Shown: piece after piece, positions 8,217-17,605 of the stretch
Layout: every line of letters begins with the position of its first letter
How positions within the stretch are numbered: the stretch's first letter is position 1
Source of the DNA: Intrasporangium flavum
GTDB taxonomy: Bacteria; Actinomycetota; Actinomycetes; Actinomycetales; Dermatophilaceae
Assembly: GCF_001956915.1 (NCBI RefSeq)
Contig: NZ_MLJO01000028.1
Coordinates: 1-64,000, forward strand
Reading direction: 5' to 3'
DNA length: 64,000 bases
Translations under genes and position numbers: made by a program
Notes under the pieces: model-generated
Seen by the model: only the letters and a program-made list of their open reading frames with translations
Told to the model about the DNA's origin: nothing
Database searches by the model: none

Positions 8217-8962
8217 GTGTGCAGTCCGCACTCGGTCTTGGTGAAGCCGGCCCAGCGGCCGGCGCGGGGGTCCTCGCCGGGCTCGACCCGACGCGTGCAC
8301 GGCTCGCAGCCGATCGACGGGTAGCCATCGGAGAGAAGGGAGTTGACCTCGACCTGGTTGTCGGTGGCGTAGGTCTGCAGCTCGTCGAAGGTCCACGCGG
8401 CGAGCGGGTTGATCTTGACGAGGCCGTTCTTGTCGTCCCACGTCACGAGGGGCGTCTCGGCCCGCGTCGGTGCCTCCTCACGCCGGACGCCGGTGACCCA
8501 CGCCTCGTAGGTCGGCAGGGTGCGGGCGAGGGGCTCGACCTTGCGCATCTGGCAGCACAGGGCCGGGTCGCGCTCGTAGAGGCGGGCGCCGTACTTCTCG
8601 TCCTGCTCGGCGACGGTCAGCTCGGGCGTCACGTTGACGAGGGTGATCGGCAGGTCCTCGGCGACGATGTCGCGAGTGACGATGGTGTCGGAGAAGTGGT
8701 AGCCGGTGTCGAGGAAGAGCACGTCGACGCCCGGGGCGAACCGCGAGACGACGTGTGGCAGAACGGCATCGGCCATCGAGCACGCGACGGCCAGCGAGTC
8801 GCCGAAGTGGAACGCGGCCCACGCGGCGACCTCGTCGGCGGTCGGCTCGTGCTCGGGGTCGGCGCCAAGCGTCGCGTTGAAGTCGTCGACGAGCGCCTTG
8901 AGCTCGGCCTCGGAGCGGCGCTTTCGCGGCACCTTCGGGGTGGCGAGGGGGACGGCGGTCAC
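8213..8962 (-). CDS. cysH: Assimilatory adenylylsulfate (APS) reductase
   Basis: This 249-residue CysH-family reductase converts activated sulfate to sulfite. It has the PP-loop region AVACSMADAVL, then LFLDTGYHFSDT, and the cysteine pairs CCQMRK and GCEPCTRR that bind a [4Fe-4S] cluster. That cluster marks the bacterial APS reductases rather than PAPS reductases. The C-terminal catalytic TECGLH is present. The GTG start overlaps the sulfite reductase stop as GTGA (8959-8962). Third gene-level overlap in the operon, so the enzymes are likely made in fixed proportion. Confidence 0.94.
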   Translation of the reverse strand: MTAVPLATPKVPRKRRSEAELKALVDDFNATLGADPEHEPTADEVAAWAAFHFGDSLAVACSMADAVLPHVVSRFAPGVDVLFLDTGYHFSDTIVTRDIVAEDLPITLVNVTPELTVAEQDEKYGARLYERDPALCCQMRKVEPLARTLPTYEAWVTGVRREEAPTRAETPLVTWDDKNGLVKINPLAAWTFDELQTYATDNQVEVNSLLSDGYPSIGCEPCTRRVEPGEDPRAGRWAGFTKTECGLHT

Positions 8963-10674
8963 TGGAGGGCTCCTTCGTCGGCTCGGCGGGTCCAGGAGGA
9001 GAACGTCTCGCCGCCCTCGCGCTCGGCGAGGAAGCGGCGCACGACGCGCTCGACGTAGTCGGGCAGGTCGCCGGCGGTCACCTTGAGGCCGCGGACGGTG
9101 CGGCCGAGGCCGGCCTCGTCGCGGTCGACGGAGGCGAGGCCGCCGCCGAGGTGCACCTGGAAGCCGGGCACCTGCTCGCCCTCGATCGTCACGAGCTGGC
9201 CCTTGAGGCCGATGTCGGCCGTCTGGATGCGGGCGCACGAGTTGGGGCAGCCGTTGACGTTGAGGGTGATCGGGGTGTCGAGCTGCTCGGTGACGTCGGC
9301 GAGGCGCTGCTCGAGCTCGGCGATCGCGGTGGCCGCCGTTGCCTTGGTCTCGACGATGGCGAGCTTGCAGAACTCGATGCCGGTGCAGGCCATGGTGTGT
9401 CGCCGGAACGGGCTCGGGGTCGTGGTGAGGCCGAGCTTCTCCAGCTTGCCGACGACACCGCGGACGCGTCGGCCGGGCACGTCGAGGAGCACGAGCTTCT
9501 GGTGCGGGGTGAGGCGCAGCCGGTCCGAGCCGACCGACTCCATGATGTCGGCAAGGCCGGCGAGCACGTCGCCGCTGATGCGCCCGACGGTCGGGGCGGC
9601 CCCGACGTAGCGCAGGCCGTCCTTCTGCAGGTGCACGCCGACGTGGTCGCCGGGCCCGGTGGCGGGCGCGGGCGCCGGGCCGTCGGGCAGGGCGCGGCCG
9701 AGGTACTCGTCCTGGAGCACCTGGCGGAACTTCTCGGCACCCCACTCCGCGAGGAGGAACTTCAGGCGCGCCTTGTTGCGCAGGCGTCGGTAGCCGTAGT
9801 CGCGGAAGATCCGGATCACGCCGTGCCACACCTCTGCCGCCTCCTCGGGGCGGACGAAGACGCCGACGCGCTCGGCGAGGCGGGGCGCGGTCGACAGGCC
9901 GCCGCCGACCCAGAGGTCGTAGCCGGCGCCGAGCTCGGGGTGCACGACGCCGACGAGCGAGATGTCGTTGATCTCGTGGACGACGTCGAGGCTCGGGTGG
10001 CCGGTGACCGCCGACTTGAACTTGCGCGGCAGGTTGGCCAGCTCGGGGTCGCCGATGAAGCGGCTCGTGATCTCGTCGATGACCGGCGTCGGGTCGAGGA
10101 TCTCGTCCTGGGCGATGCCGGCCACCGGGCTGCCGAGCACGACGCGCGGGGTGTCGCCGCAGGCCTCGGTGGTCTGCAGGCTGACGGCCTCGAGGCGGCG
10201 CCAGATCTCCGGCACGTCCTCCACGCGGATCCAGTGGTACTGGATGTTCTGTCGGTCGCTGATGTCGGCGGTGCCGCGCGCGAACTCCGTGGAGATCTCG
10301 GCCAGGGTGCGCAGCTGGGCCAGGTTCAGGGCGCCGCCGTCGAGGCGGACGCGGAGCATGAAGTACTCGTCGGACAGCTCGGTGTCGTCGAGCTGGGCCG
10401 TGCGGCCGCCGTCGATGCCGGGCTTGCGCTGGGTGTAGAGCCCCCACCAGCGGAAGCGGCCGGAGAGGTCCTGCGGCGGGATGCTCGCGAAGCCCTCCTT
10501 GGCGTAGATCGTCTCGATCCGCTCACGGACGTTGAGGCCGCCGTCCTCCTGCTTCCACACCTCGTTGGGGTTGAGGGGTTCGGTGCCGTCGACCTTCCAC
10601 TGCCCGTTGGAACGGCCGGCGCGAGGGGGTCGGGTCGCCGGACGCGTCTCGGAGGGGGTGTCGGTGACGGTCAT
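8959..10674 (-). CDS. Ferredoxin-type sulfite reductase (nitrite/sulfite reductase family)
   Basis: This 571-residue sirohaem/[4Fe-4S] reductase turns sulfite into sulfide. It shows the two repeated nitrite/sulfite reductase half-domains and the cluster ligands TMACTGIEFCKLA and NVNGCPNSCAR. Other marks are ADISDRQNIQYHW in the first half and HLGGGLASVDR near the end. ATG at 10674 is chosen over upstream in-frame codons because a TATACA box lies about 10 nt before it. It is first in the operon with cysH, cysD, cysN and cysG, so the annotation as sulfite rather than nitrite reductase rests on context. Confidence 0.92.
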   Translation of the reverse strand: MTVTDTPSETRPATRPPRAGRSNGQWKVDGTEPLNPNEVWKQEDGGLNVRERIETIYAKEGFASIPPQDLSGRFRWWGLYTQRKPGIDGGRTAQLDDTELSDEYFMLRVRLDGGALNLAQLRTLAEISTEFARGTADISDRQNIQYHWIRVEDVPEIWRRLEAVSLQTTEACGDTPRVVLGSPVAGIAQDEILDPTPVIDEITSRFIGDPELANLPRKFKSAVTGHPSLDVVHEINDISLVGVVHPELGAGYDLWVGGGLSTAPRLAERVGVFVRPEEAAEVWHGVIRIFRDYGYRRLRNKARLKFLLAEWGAEKFRQVLQDEYLGRALPDGPAPAPATGPGDHVGVHLQKDGLRYVGAAPTVGRISGDVLAGLADIMESVGSDRLRLTPHQKLVLLDVPGRRVRGVVGKLEKLGLTTTPSPFRRHTMACTGIEFCKLAIVETKATAATAIAELEQRLADVTEQLDTPITLNVNGCPNSCARIQTADIGLKGQLVTIEGEQVPGFQVHLGGGLASVDRDEAGLGRTVRGLKVTAGDLPDYVERVVRRFLAEREGGETFSSWTRRADEGALQ

Positions 10675-10683
10675 GTAATCGAA

Positions 10684-10701
10684 TGTATAACCACCGATTA
10701 T
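10684..10701 (-). promoter_or_regulatory. Sulfate-operon promoter with an overlapping imperfect palindrome
   Basis: On the minus strand TATACA (10689-10684) is a good -10 box placed for a very short leader before the ATG at 10674. Directly upstream, 10701-10687 reads ATAATCGGTGGTTAT, an imperfect palindrome with ATAA/TTAT ends that overlaps the -10. That is where a repressor operator would sit. I see no good -35. The regulator is not encoded in the window. Confidence 0.45.
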
Positions 10702-10791
10702 CGACGCCATCACGGGTCCACGATCCGGCCCATTCCCCTCGAGCCGGTGGGAGATGGCTGGGAGATGCGGTCGGACGCGTGGGACGCGACC

Positions 10792-11760
10792 TCAGCGGGC
10801 GCTCGCCGGCGCCGACGCGTAGAGGCCGAGCACCGTCGCGACGTACCGGGCCGAGTGGTTGTACGACCGGACCGCGGCCCGGCGGTCGGCGTCGCGCGAC
10901 AGGTCGCGGCCGCCGGCGCAGAGGTAGCGGGCCGCCGCGAGCGCCGCGTCCTCGACGTTCTGCGGGTCGGCGACGCCGTCACCGCTGCCGTCGGCGCCCC
11001 AGATGCGCCAGGTCGCGGGGATGAACTGCATCGGCCCGACGGCGTGGTCCCAGCTCGGGTCACCGTCGAGGGCGCCGCCGTCGGTGTCGTGGATGCGCGC
11101 GTACGTGCCGCCGGTGAGGGCCGGGCCGACGACCGGGGGAACGACGTCGTGGAACGGGTCGAGCCGTCGCCCGCGCAACGAGGACGACTCCACCTCGCCG
11201 ATCGAGGCGAGCAGCATCGGCTTGAGGTTGCACGAGCCCTGGGCCTGCGCGGCGGACACGTAGGCGGCCCAGAGGACCTGCTCGGTGGTCACCGGGACCG
11301 GCCCGTCCGCGGCCGAGGGCGCCACCGGCACCTTCACTGGCGCGCTCGGCTTCCACGTCTCGGGGGTCGCGACGGACCCGCCGCCCGGCTCGAGGCCCGC
11401 CGCTCCAGCAGCGCCGGGCGCCGACCCAACGGCTCCGGTCGCGCCCGAGGCCCGGGCCACGCTGCCGATGCTCGCGAGCGCCGGCAGGACGAGCCCGTCG
11501 ATGACCGCGCTGACGGCGGCCCCGGCCGGGTCGGCGCCGGTCTGCGGCGTCGACGCACCGGCCTGCGGGGAGGACGGGCCGGCGGCGGGACCGGACTGGT
11601 CGGGGATGCTCGGCAGGGCCGACGGCGAGGGCGTCGGGGGCTGGGGCCCGTCGGCGGCGAGGGCCGGCGGTGCGAGCACGGCAGCCGCCAGCATCACGGT
11701 CACGGCGGCGGACAGCGCACCCGCCGCTCGGGCGCGGCCGGCCGGGTCGCGACCTGCCAC
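10792..11760 (-). CDS. Secreted lytic transglycosylase-like protein
   Basis: This 322-residue protein starts at the GTG at 11760, which has a near-perfect GGAGGTGA Shine-Dalgarno (11765-11772). It has a signal sequence AVTVMLAAAVLAPPALAADG, then about 100 residues of Pro/Ala/Ser linker. The C-terminal domain carries the MltB/SLT-type transglycosylase pattern: a candidate catalytic Glu in LLASIGEVESSS, then VGPMQFIPATWRIWG, DPQNVEDAALAAARYLC and VRSYNHSARYVATVL. Such enzymes cleave peptidoglycan glycan strands outside the membrane. No close operon partner. Confidence 0.85.
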   Translation of the reverse strand: MAGRDPAGRARAAGALSAAVTVMLAAAVLAPPALAADGPQPPTPSPSALPSIPDQSGPAAGPSSPQAGASTPQTGADPAGAAVSAVIDGLVLPALASIGSVARASGATGAVGSAPGAAGAAGLEPGGGSVATPETWKPSAPVKVPVAPSAADGPVPVTTEQVLWAAYVSAAQAQGSCNLKPMLLASIGEVESSSLRGRRLDPFHDVVPPVVGPALTGGTYARIHDTDGGALDGDPSWDHAVGPMQFIPATWRIWGADGSGDGVADPQNVEDAALAAARYLCAGGRDLSRDADRRAAVRSYNHSARYVATVLGLYASAPASAR

Positions 11761-11902
11761 CGGGTCACCTCCAGCCGTCCTCGGGCGCGGCCGTCGCCGC
11801 GTCGTCCTCCCAGTACACCTCCGGGGGTCGGCGCTCGGGGCCGATCGGGGTGCATCCGTCCGCACAGGTTCGCACGCGCCCACGGCGCGCGCAGGTCGGG
11901 CC

Positions 11903-13582
11903 TCAGGCCCAGCGCAGCCGGACGCGGTCGCCGGGGCGCAGCTGGGCCGCGCGGTCGACGTCGCGACGCGTCACGACCGCCACGACGGGGTAGCCGCCGG
12001 TCACCGGGTGGTCGGCGAGGAAGACGACCGGCTCGCCGCCCGGGGGCACCTGGACGGCGCCGGCCACCATCGGCTCGCTCGGCAGCTCGGCGTCGGCGAA
12101 CGCGTCGTCGCGTCGGACCGGGCTGCCCTCGAGCCGGAGGCCGACGCGGTTGCTCCGCGACGACACGCTGAACGACTCGTCGGTGAGGGCGGCGAGGTCG
12201 CACCAGTCGGCCCGTGGTCCGGGCGTCACGTCGAGGACGACGACGTCGTCGCCGGCGGTCGAGCGGCGCTGCGGCGCCTGCTCGGCGACGGGGAACGCGT
12301 CGGGGGCCGGGCCGACGGGCAGCACGTCTCCGACGCCCACCGGCGCGGGGCCGAGCCCGGACAGCGTGTCGGTGGAGCGTGACCCGAGGACGGGCGCCAC
12401 GGTGACCCCGCCGCGCACGGCGAGGTAGGACCGCAGCCCGACGGCCGGCGTCGCGACCGCGAGCACCTGGCCGTCGCGCAGGTGCAGCGGGGCGGCGTGG
12501 CCGACCGGACGCCCGTCGACGGTGGCCGGTGCGGGGGCGCCGGTCAGCGCGACGAGGAGGTCGCCGCGGGCGCGCACCGTGAGGCCGCCGAGCGTCACCT
12601 CGAGCGAGGCGGGTGCCTGGGCGTGGAGGTCGGTGGTGGCTGGGTCGGTGGTGGCTGGGTCGGGGTCCACCGGGTGGCCGACGAGCCGGACGCCGAGCAG
12701 GTAGGCCGCACGGTCGGCCGCGCCGGACCGACCGACCCCGACGTCACCGAGCCCGGGCCGGCCGAGGTCCTCGACGAGGACGAGCGGGCCGGTGGCGAGC
12801 ACCTCGAGCCCGCGGGTGACCTCCGGCGCCCGGTCCGGCGGCGCCGCGATGCGGTCGGGGACGCCGGGGGCGGCGTCGGGGGTGGGACGCGCGGCACGCG
12901 TCGAGGCGTCGACGAACCGGACGCTCGTGCCGGGCCCGAGGAGGGCGGGCGGGTCGCGGTCGGGGTCCCAGAGGACGGCGTCGGTGGTGCCGAGCAGCTG
13001 CCAGCCGCCCGGCGAGTCCTGCGGGTAGACGCCACTGAACTCGCCCGCGAGCCCGACCGACCCGGCGGGCACCCGCGGTCGCGGCTCCGATCGCCTCGGC
13101 ACGCGCAGCCGCGGGTCGCCGCCGACGAGGTAGGCGAAGCCGGGCGCGAAGCCGCCGAACCCGACGCGCCAGGGCGTGCCGGAGTGGGCACGGACCACCT
13201 CGTCGCGGGTCAGCCCGGTCAGCGCGGCGACCTCGTCGAGGTCGGGCCCGTCGTAGACGACCGGCACCTCGACGACGCGGCCCCCACCGTCGCCGGACGC
13301 GTGCGCGTCGGACGCGTCGGACGCGTCGGACGCGTCGGTGGCCGGCGTGGCGGCGGCGTCGAGGCAGGCCCGTCGCACGGCGTCGAGGCTCTCGGCGTCG
13401 GTCCGCACGAGCACCGTCCGCGCGGCCGCGACGACCTCCCGCACCGAGCGCCACGGCGCGGTGCCGGCGTCGACCAAGGCACGCACCCGGTCACGGAGCG
13501 CGACCGCCTCTGCCGTGCCGCCGACCTCGACGAGGAGGGCGTCCTCGCCCATAGGCAGCAGCCGCGCCTCGCCGCCGACCAT
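11903..13582 (-). CDS. 5-oxoprolinase subunits B and C, fused
   Basis: This 559-residue fusion has PxpB (kinase inhibitor/allophanate hydrolase 1 domain: WRVGFGGFAPGFAYL, PRLRVPRRSEPRPRVPAGSV, SPGGWQLLG) in the first 250 residues. PxpC (allophanate hydrolase 2: VEDLGRPGLGDVGVGRSGAAD, GLRSYLAVRGG, PVTGGYPVVAVV) follows. With PxpA it hydrolyses 5-oxoproline to glutamate using ATP. Near residues 81-95 lies a DASDASDASDA tract encoded by tandem GACGCGTCG units (13311-13337), absent from the normal fold. A second short repeat, DPATTDPATTD, lies near the PxpC domain. Confidence 0.9.
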   Translation of the reverse strand: MVGGEARLLPMGEDALLVEVGGTAEAVALRDRVRALVDAGTAPWRSVREVVAAARTVLVRTDAESLDAVRRACLDAAATPATDASDASDASDAHASGDGGGRVVEVPVVYDGPDLDEVAALTGLTRDEVVRAHSGTPWRVGFGGFAPGFAYLVGGDPRLRVPRRSEPRPRVPAGSVGLAGEFSGVYPQDSPGGWQLLGTTDAVLWDPDRDPPALLGPGTSVRFVDASTRAARPTPDAAPGVPDRIAAPPDRAPEVTRGLEVLATGPLVLVEDLGRPGLGDVGVGRSGAADRAAYLLGVRLVGHPVDPDPATTDPATTDLHAQAPASLEVTLGGLTVRARGDLLVALTGAPAPATVDGRPVGHAAPLHLRDGQVLAVATPAVGLRSYLAVRGGVTVAPVLGSRSTDTLSGLGPAPVGVGDVLPVGPAPDAFPVAEQAPQRRSTAGDDVVVLDVTPGPRADWCDLAALTDESFSVSSRSNRVGLRLEGSPVRRDDAFADAELPSEPMVAGAVQVPPGGEPVVFLADHPVTGGYPVVAVVTRRDVDRAAQLRPGDRVRLRWA

Positions 13583-13585
13583 GGT

Positions 13586-14344
13586 TCAGCCCGCGAAGGC
13601 GTGGATCTCGATGCCGGCCGCCTCGAGTGCGCCGCGGACGCGGCGCGCCATGACGACGGCGCCGGGGGTGTCGCCGTGGATGCACACCGACTCCGCCTCG
13701 ACCTCGACGTCGTTCCCGTCGACCGACCGGACCACGCCGTCGCGGACGAGGTGCAGCACCCGCTCGGCCACCGCGTCGGGGTCGTGGAGCACCGAGCCGG
13801 GCTCGCTGCGCGGCACGAGGCGGCCGTCGCGGGTGTAGGCACGGTCGGCGAACGCCTCTCGCACGACGGGCAGCCCGGCGTCGGCGGCCGCGTCGAGCAG
13901 GACGCTCCCGGGCAGGCCGAGCACGGGCAGCGTCGAGTCGTAGGCAGCCACCGCCGCGACCACCGCGGCGGCCTGGGCCTCGTGGTGCACGACCGCGTTG
14001 TAGAGCGCGCCGTGCGGCTTGACGTAGGCGACGCGGGTGCCGGCGACGCGGGCCATCGCCTCGAGCGCGCCGAGCTGGTAGAGCACGTCGGCGGCGAGGT
14101 CGTCGGGGGCGACGTCGACGAAGCGGCGGCCGAACCCGGCGAGGTCGCGGTAGCCCACCTGGGCGCCGACGACGACGCCACGTCGGGCGGCGTCGTGGCA
14201 CGTCGTGCGCAGGGTGAGCGGGTCGCCGGCGTGGAAGCCGCACGCCACGTTGGCGCTCGTCACGACGTCGAGGACCCCGGCGTCGTCACCGAGCGTCCAC
14301 GCCCCGAACGACTCGCCGACGTCGGCGTTGAGGTCGATCCGCAT
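13586..14344 (-). CDS. pxpA: 5-oxoprolinase subunit A (LamB/YcsF family)
   Basis: This 252-residue protein opens with the family signature [14 protein letters not shown] and has [39 protein letters not shown] and [10 protein letters not shown]. PxpA works with PxpBC to cleave the 5-oxoproline ring, a damage product of glutamine and glutamate. The length matches the family (about 250). The stop is 3 nt before the pxpBC start on the same strand, so the two are one operon with pxpA first. Confidence 0.94.
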   Translation of the reverse strand: MRIDLNADVGESFGAWTLGDDAGVLDVVTSANVACGFHAGDPLTLRTTCHDAARRGVVVGAQVGYRDLAGFGRRFVDVAPDDLAADVLYQLGALEAMARVAGTRVAYVKPHGALYNAVVHHEAQAAAVVAAVAAYDSTLPVLGLPGSVLLDAAADAGLPVVREAFADRAYTRDGRLVPRSEPGSVLHDPDAVAERVLHLVRDGVVRSVDGNDVEVEAESVCIHGDTPGAVVMARRVRGALEAAGIEIHAFAG

Positions 14345-14536
14345 GTCCTCGATCCTGCCCGACACCGCTGCCGTGGCGGGTGCGGACGCGTCGCGAACCA
14401 CCGTGAATGACCCGAATCGGGCGCTGCATCTGGTCACGGCCCGCGAAGCGCGACATGATCCGACTTCTCGGGCGACTCCCCGCGTGGCGACGGCGCATCG
14501 GGGGCCGATCGGCAACGACAGGAGAGCAGCGAGCAG

Positions 14537-16144
14537 GTGGCGCGACCGAACGAGGAGCGGCGACCGGGCGAGTCCGACTCGGCGCTCCTCGACCGCGCCC
14601 GCACCGGCGACGACGCCGCCTTCGAGACGCTGTGGCTGCGGCACGTCGACGCGGCCCGGGAGGTCGCCGAGCGCGTCGCGACCCCGGAGCGCGCGCCGGA
14701 CCTCGTCGGCGACGCCTTCGCCCGGACACTCGTCACGATCCGCGCCGGCGGCGGCCCCGACAACGCCTTCCGCCCCTACCTGCTGGCCACGGTGCGACGC
14801 CTCGCGGCCGAGGCCGCTGACGGCGCCGCGGACGGAACCGACGACGACGCCGGAGGCAGCGAGGGCGCGGCCGGCGGGGAGCTGACGCTCGTCGGCACCG
14901 ACCGCGACGCCGCCTGGGCGGCCTGGCAGGCGCTGCCGGGCGACGAGCGCGACCTGCTGTGGCGGCTCGTCGTGCACGAGCAGAGCCCTGCCGCGCTGGC
15001 GCCGGTGCTCGGCACGACCCCGGACGGCGTCGCGGCGCAGGCCAAGCGGGCCCGGGACCGGTTGCGCCGCGCCTACCTCGTCGACCTCGCGACGGCAACG
15101 CCCGACGCGGCCTGCCGGTCGGCGCGACGGCAGTTCGGCCCGTACGGGCGCGACGCGCTCGCCGACGGCGACCGGGACCGGGTCGACGCGCACCTCGACA
15201 CCTGTGCCCGGTGCCGCGAGGCCGTCGCCGGGCTCGTCGACGTCACCGAGCTGATCCGCGCCGGCGTCGGACCGCACCTGCTGCCCGGCCTCTTCGGCGT
15301 CGACGAGGAGAGCGCTGCCGAGGCGACCCCGGGCGAGCCTGCCGCCGACGAGGAGGAGGACGCGGACGACGAGGGGGCGGGTCTCCTGGCCGGCGTCGCC
15401 GCCCCAGGGGCGACGCTCGTCGCGACCCGGGCGGACGCGTCCGGGCGCAACGACACCCGACGCCTCGACCTCCCGCTCGTGCTCGTCGGGGGCGCCGCGG
15501 TCGTGGCCGTGGCCGGCATCGCGGTCCTGCTCGCGTTGCTCGGCGGCAGCTCGCCGGCTCCCTACGGCGCCGCCGGGCGCCCGACGACCTCCGCGACGCG
15601 TCCGGGCCCGGGCACCGAGGCGCGACCCCGGCCCGGGGTCGTCGTCGCGTTCCCGACGCTCCCGGCCGCCGTGTCGACGGCGATCCACGCCCTCAGCACG
15701 TCGACGATCGAGGCCGTGAGTGCCGCCGCCCGGGTCGCCCGTCCCGCCACGACCACCGCGGCCGCACGGTCGCGCACGCCGACCCCGACCCGGACCCCCA
15801 CCCGGTCCCCCCGCCCGACGCCGACCGCGCCGCCACCCGGACCGGTCGTGACGCCGGGCGTGCCGACGGTCCTCGCCTTCGACCCGAGCCCCGACCGGCG
15901 GTACACCGCCTCGATCGTCGCGCCCGCCGGCTGGCTCATCACCTCGGTCCGCGACGTGCGCGGCGGCCGGGAGGTGGAGCACGTGGGCGCGCCGACGCAG
16001 ACGTTCGAGGGCACGCTGCGGGCCGGCCGGCTCGTCGTGGAGGTGACGCCGCAGTCGGGCGCCGCACCGGGCACCCTGGTCACCCGCTTCACGGACCGGA
16101 CGGGTGCCCTCCTGCCGGGCTCGGGCGGCCACCCGCTCCCCTGA
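14537..16144 (+). CDS. ECF sigma factor fused to a zinc-finger, membrane-spanning C-terminal tail
   Basis: This is a 535-residue protein from the GTG at 14537. Residues 1-180 are an ECF sigma factor: region 2 ([46 protein letters not shown]) and region 4 ([49 protein letters not shown]). It continues into an anti-sigma-type zinc finger, [15 protein letters not shown] (HxxxCxxC), then an acidic linker, one membrane helix [24 protein letters not shown] and a Pro/Thr-rich outer part. Sigma and anti-sigma functions appear to be in one chain, as in the actinobacterial ECF groups with C-terminal extensions. No separate anti-sigma gene is adjacent. Confidence 0.85.
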   Translation: MARPNEERRPGESDSALLDRARTGDDAAFETLWLRHVDAAREVAERVATPERAPDLVGDAFARTLVTIRAGGGPDNAFRPYLLATVRRLAAEAADGAADGTDDDAGGSEGAAGGELTLVGTDRDAAWAAWQALPGDERDLLWRLVVHEQSPAALAPVLGTTPDGVAAQAKRARDRLRRAYLVDLATATPDAACRSARRQFGPYGRDALADGDRDRVDAHLDTCARCREAVAGLVDVTELIRAGVGPHLLPGLFGVDEESAAEATPGEPAADEEEDADDEGAGLLAGVAAPGATLVATRADASGRNDTRRLDLPLVLVGGAAVVAVAGIAVLLALLGGSSPAPYGAAGRPTTSATRPGPGTEARPRPGVVVAFPTLPAAVSTAIHALSTSTIEAVSAAARVARPATTTAAARSRTPTPTRTPTRSPRPTPTAPPPGPVVTPGVPTVLAFDPSPDRRYTASIVAPAGWLITSVRDVRGGREVEHVGAPTQTFEGTLRAGRLVVEVTPQSGAAPGTLVTRFTDRTGALLPGSGGHPLP

Positions 16145-16167
16145 CAGGCGGTGCCGGGGGCCTCGCG

Positions 16168-17538
16168 TCAGCGCAGGGCGTCGTAGAAGGCGGGGAGCCG
16201 GTGGCGGTAGCCGTCGAGCAGCTGCCGCGCCACGCTGACCGAGTCGACGAGCGGGTGCAGCGCGAACGCCTCGACGGCGAGCCGGGCCGAGCCCTCGCGA
16301 GCGGCCCTGACGACGAGCTCGTCGACGGCCTTGACCTGCTGCGCCAGCCCGAGCGAGGCCCCCGCGAGGGGCGAGACGGGAAGCGGCCGTGGGCCGGACG
16401 CGTCGACGGCACAAGGGACTTCGACGACGGCGTCCTCGGGCAGGCCGGGCAGCGTCGTGCCGTTGCGGACGTTGAGGATGAGCCGCGCCGGCTCGTCGCG
16501 GGCGATGGCGGCCATGAGCGCCAGCGCGACGCCCTCGTAGCCCCCGCCCTCGACGTCGGACTCGTCGCGCTCGTTGTGCTCGTCGCCGCCGCCGTTGCGG
16601 CTCTCCTGCATGTACGTGGCGTTGCGTTCGCGCCGCACCGCGTCCCACACGGCGAAGGCATCAGCGGAATCCCTTGCCGCCGTGTAGAACTGCTCCTGCT
16701 GCTTCACGAGGTACTCGCCACGGGTCTCGGCGGCAGCCGTGATCTGGGCGACAGCGTCGCGGGCGAAGTAGTAGTACCAGAGGTACTCGTTGGGGATGGC
16801 GCCGAGCGTCTGGAGCCAGTCGACGCCGAAGAGGTGGCCCTCCTCGGTGCCGCCGAGCCGCGCGGGGTCGGCGAGGAGGTCGGGCAGCACGTCGCGGCCC
16901 CCGACCCGCAGGCCGGAGAGCCAGCCGAGGTGGTTGAGCCCGGCGTAGTCGATCTCGACGTCGTCGAGGCGGTGGCCCAGGGCGCCGGCGGCCCGCTTGG
17001 CCAGCCCGAGCGGGGAGTCGCAGATGCCGACGACGCGGTCGCCGAGCACCTGTTGCATCGCCTGGGTCACGAGCCCGGCGGGGTTGGTGAAGTTGATGAC
17101 CCACGCGTCGGGGGCCAGGCGCGCGACGCGCTGGGCGACGTCGACGGCCACCGGCACGGTGCGCAGGCCGTAGCCGACGCCGCCCGGGCCGGTCGTCTCC
17201 TGGCCGAGCAGCCCGAGGCCGAGGGCGATGCGCTCGTCGGCGGTGCGGCCCTCGAGTCCCCCGACGCGGATCGCGGAGAAGACGAAGTCGGCGCCGTCGA
17301 GCGCGTCGTCGAGGTCGGTTGTCGCCCGGACCGTGGGCGGTGCGGGCGAGTCGGGCGCCGCGGCGCACGCGGCCTGCGCGTCGAGGACCCGGAGCACGAC
17401 GTCGAGCCGAGAGGGGTCGGTGTCGTGGAGGACGACCTCGGTGACGCGTCGGGCGGCGTCGGGCGTCCGGTCGCCGAGGAGCGCGCCGTGGACGAGCGGC
17501 ACCCGGAAACCCCCGCCACCGAGCACGACCAGCCTCAT
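16168..17538 (-). CDS. GH4 family 6-phospho-beta-glucosidase-like enzyme
   Basis: This 456-residue protein belongs to the NAD- and Mn-dependent glycosidase family 4. It opens with a Rossmann motif [12 protein letters not shown] and has [15 protein letters not shown], the metal-ligand cysteine in [10 protein letters not shown], and the ligand histidine in GLNHLGW. GH4 enzymes cleave phosphorylated or plain glycosides by an oxidation-elimination route; this subgroup is mostly 6-phospho-beta-glucosidase. It is divergent from the PfkB sugar kinase (67 bp between starts), and the two may share control. Confidence 0.88.
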   Translation of the reverse strand: MRLVVLGGGGFRVPLVHGALLGDRTPDAARRVTEVVLHDTDPSRLDVVLRVLDAQAACAAAPDSPAPPTVRATTDLDDALDGADFVFSAIRVGGLEGRTADERIALGLGLLGQETTGPGGVGYGLRTVPVAVDVAQRVARLAPDAWVINFTNPAGLVTQAMQQVLGDRVVGICDSPLGLAKRAAGALGHRLDDVEIDYAGLNHLGWLSGLRVGGRDVLPDLLADPARLGGTEEGHLFGVDWLQTLGAIPNEYLWYYYFARDAVAQITAAAETRGEYLVKQQEQFYTAARDSADAFAVWDAVRRERNATYMQESRNGGGDEHNERDESDVEGGGYEGVALALMAAIARDEPARLILNVRNGTTLPGLPEDAVVEVPCAVDASGPRPLPVSPLAGASLGLAQQVKAVDELVVRAAREGSARLAVEAFALHPLVDSVSVARQLLDGYRHRLPAFYDALR

Positions 17539-17605
17539 CGCGTCCTCACCGCGCCACCCCCGTCGTCACCGAACCGACGCTAACAGGGTTGCGGCGGATG
17601 GGAGC

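Noticed and set aside
9151..12171. Plus-strand open frame of about 1000 codons opposite the sulfite reductase and transglycosylase genes
   Set aside because: It crosses several real minus-strand genes and the promoter at 10684-10701, so it cannot be a true gene.
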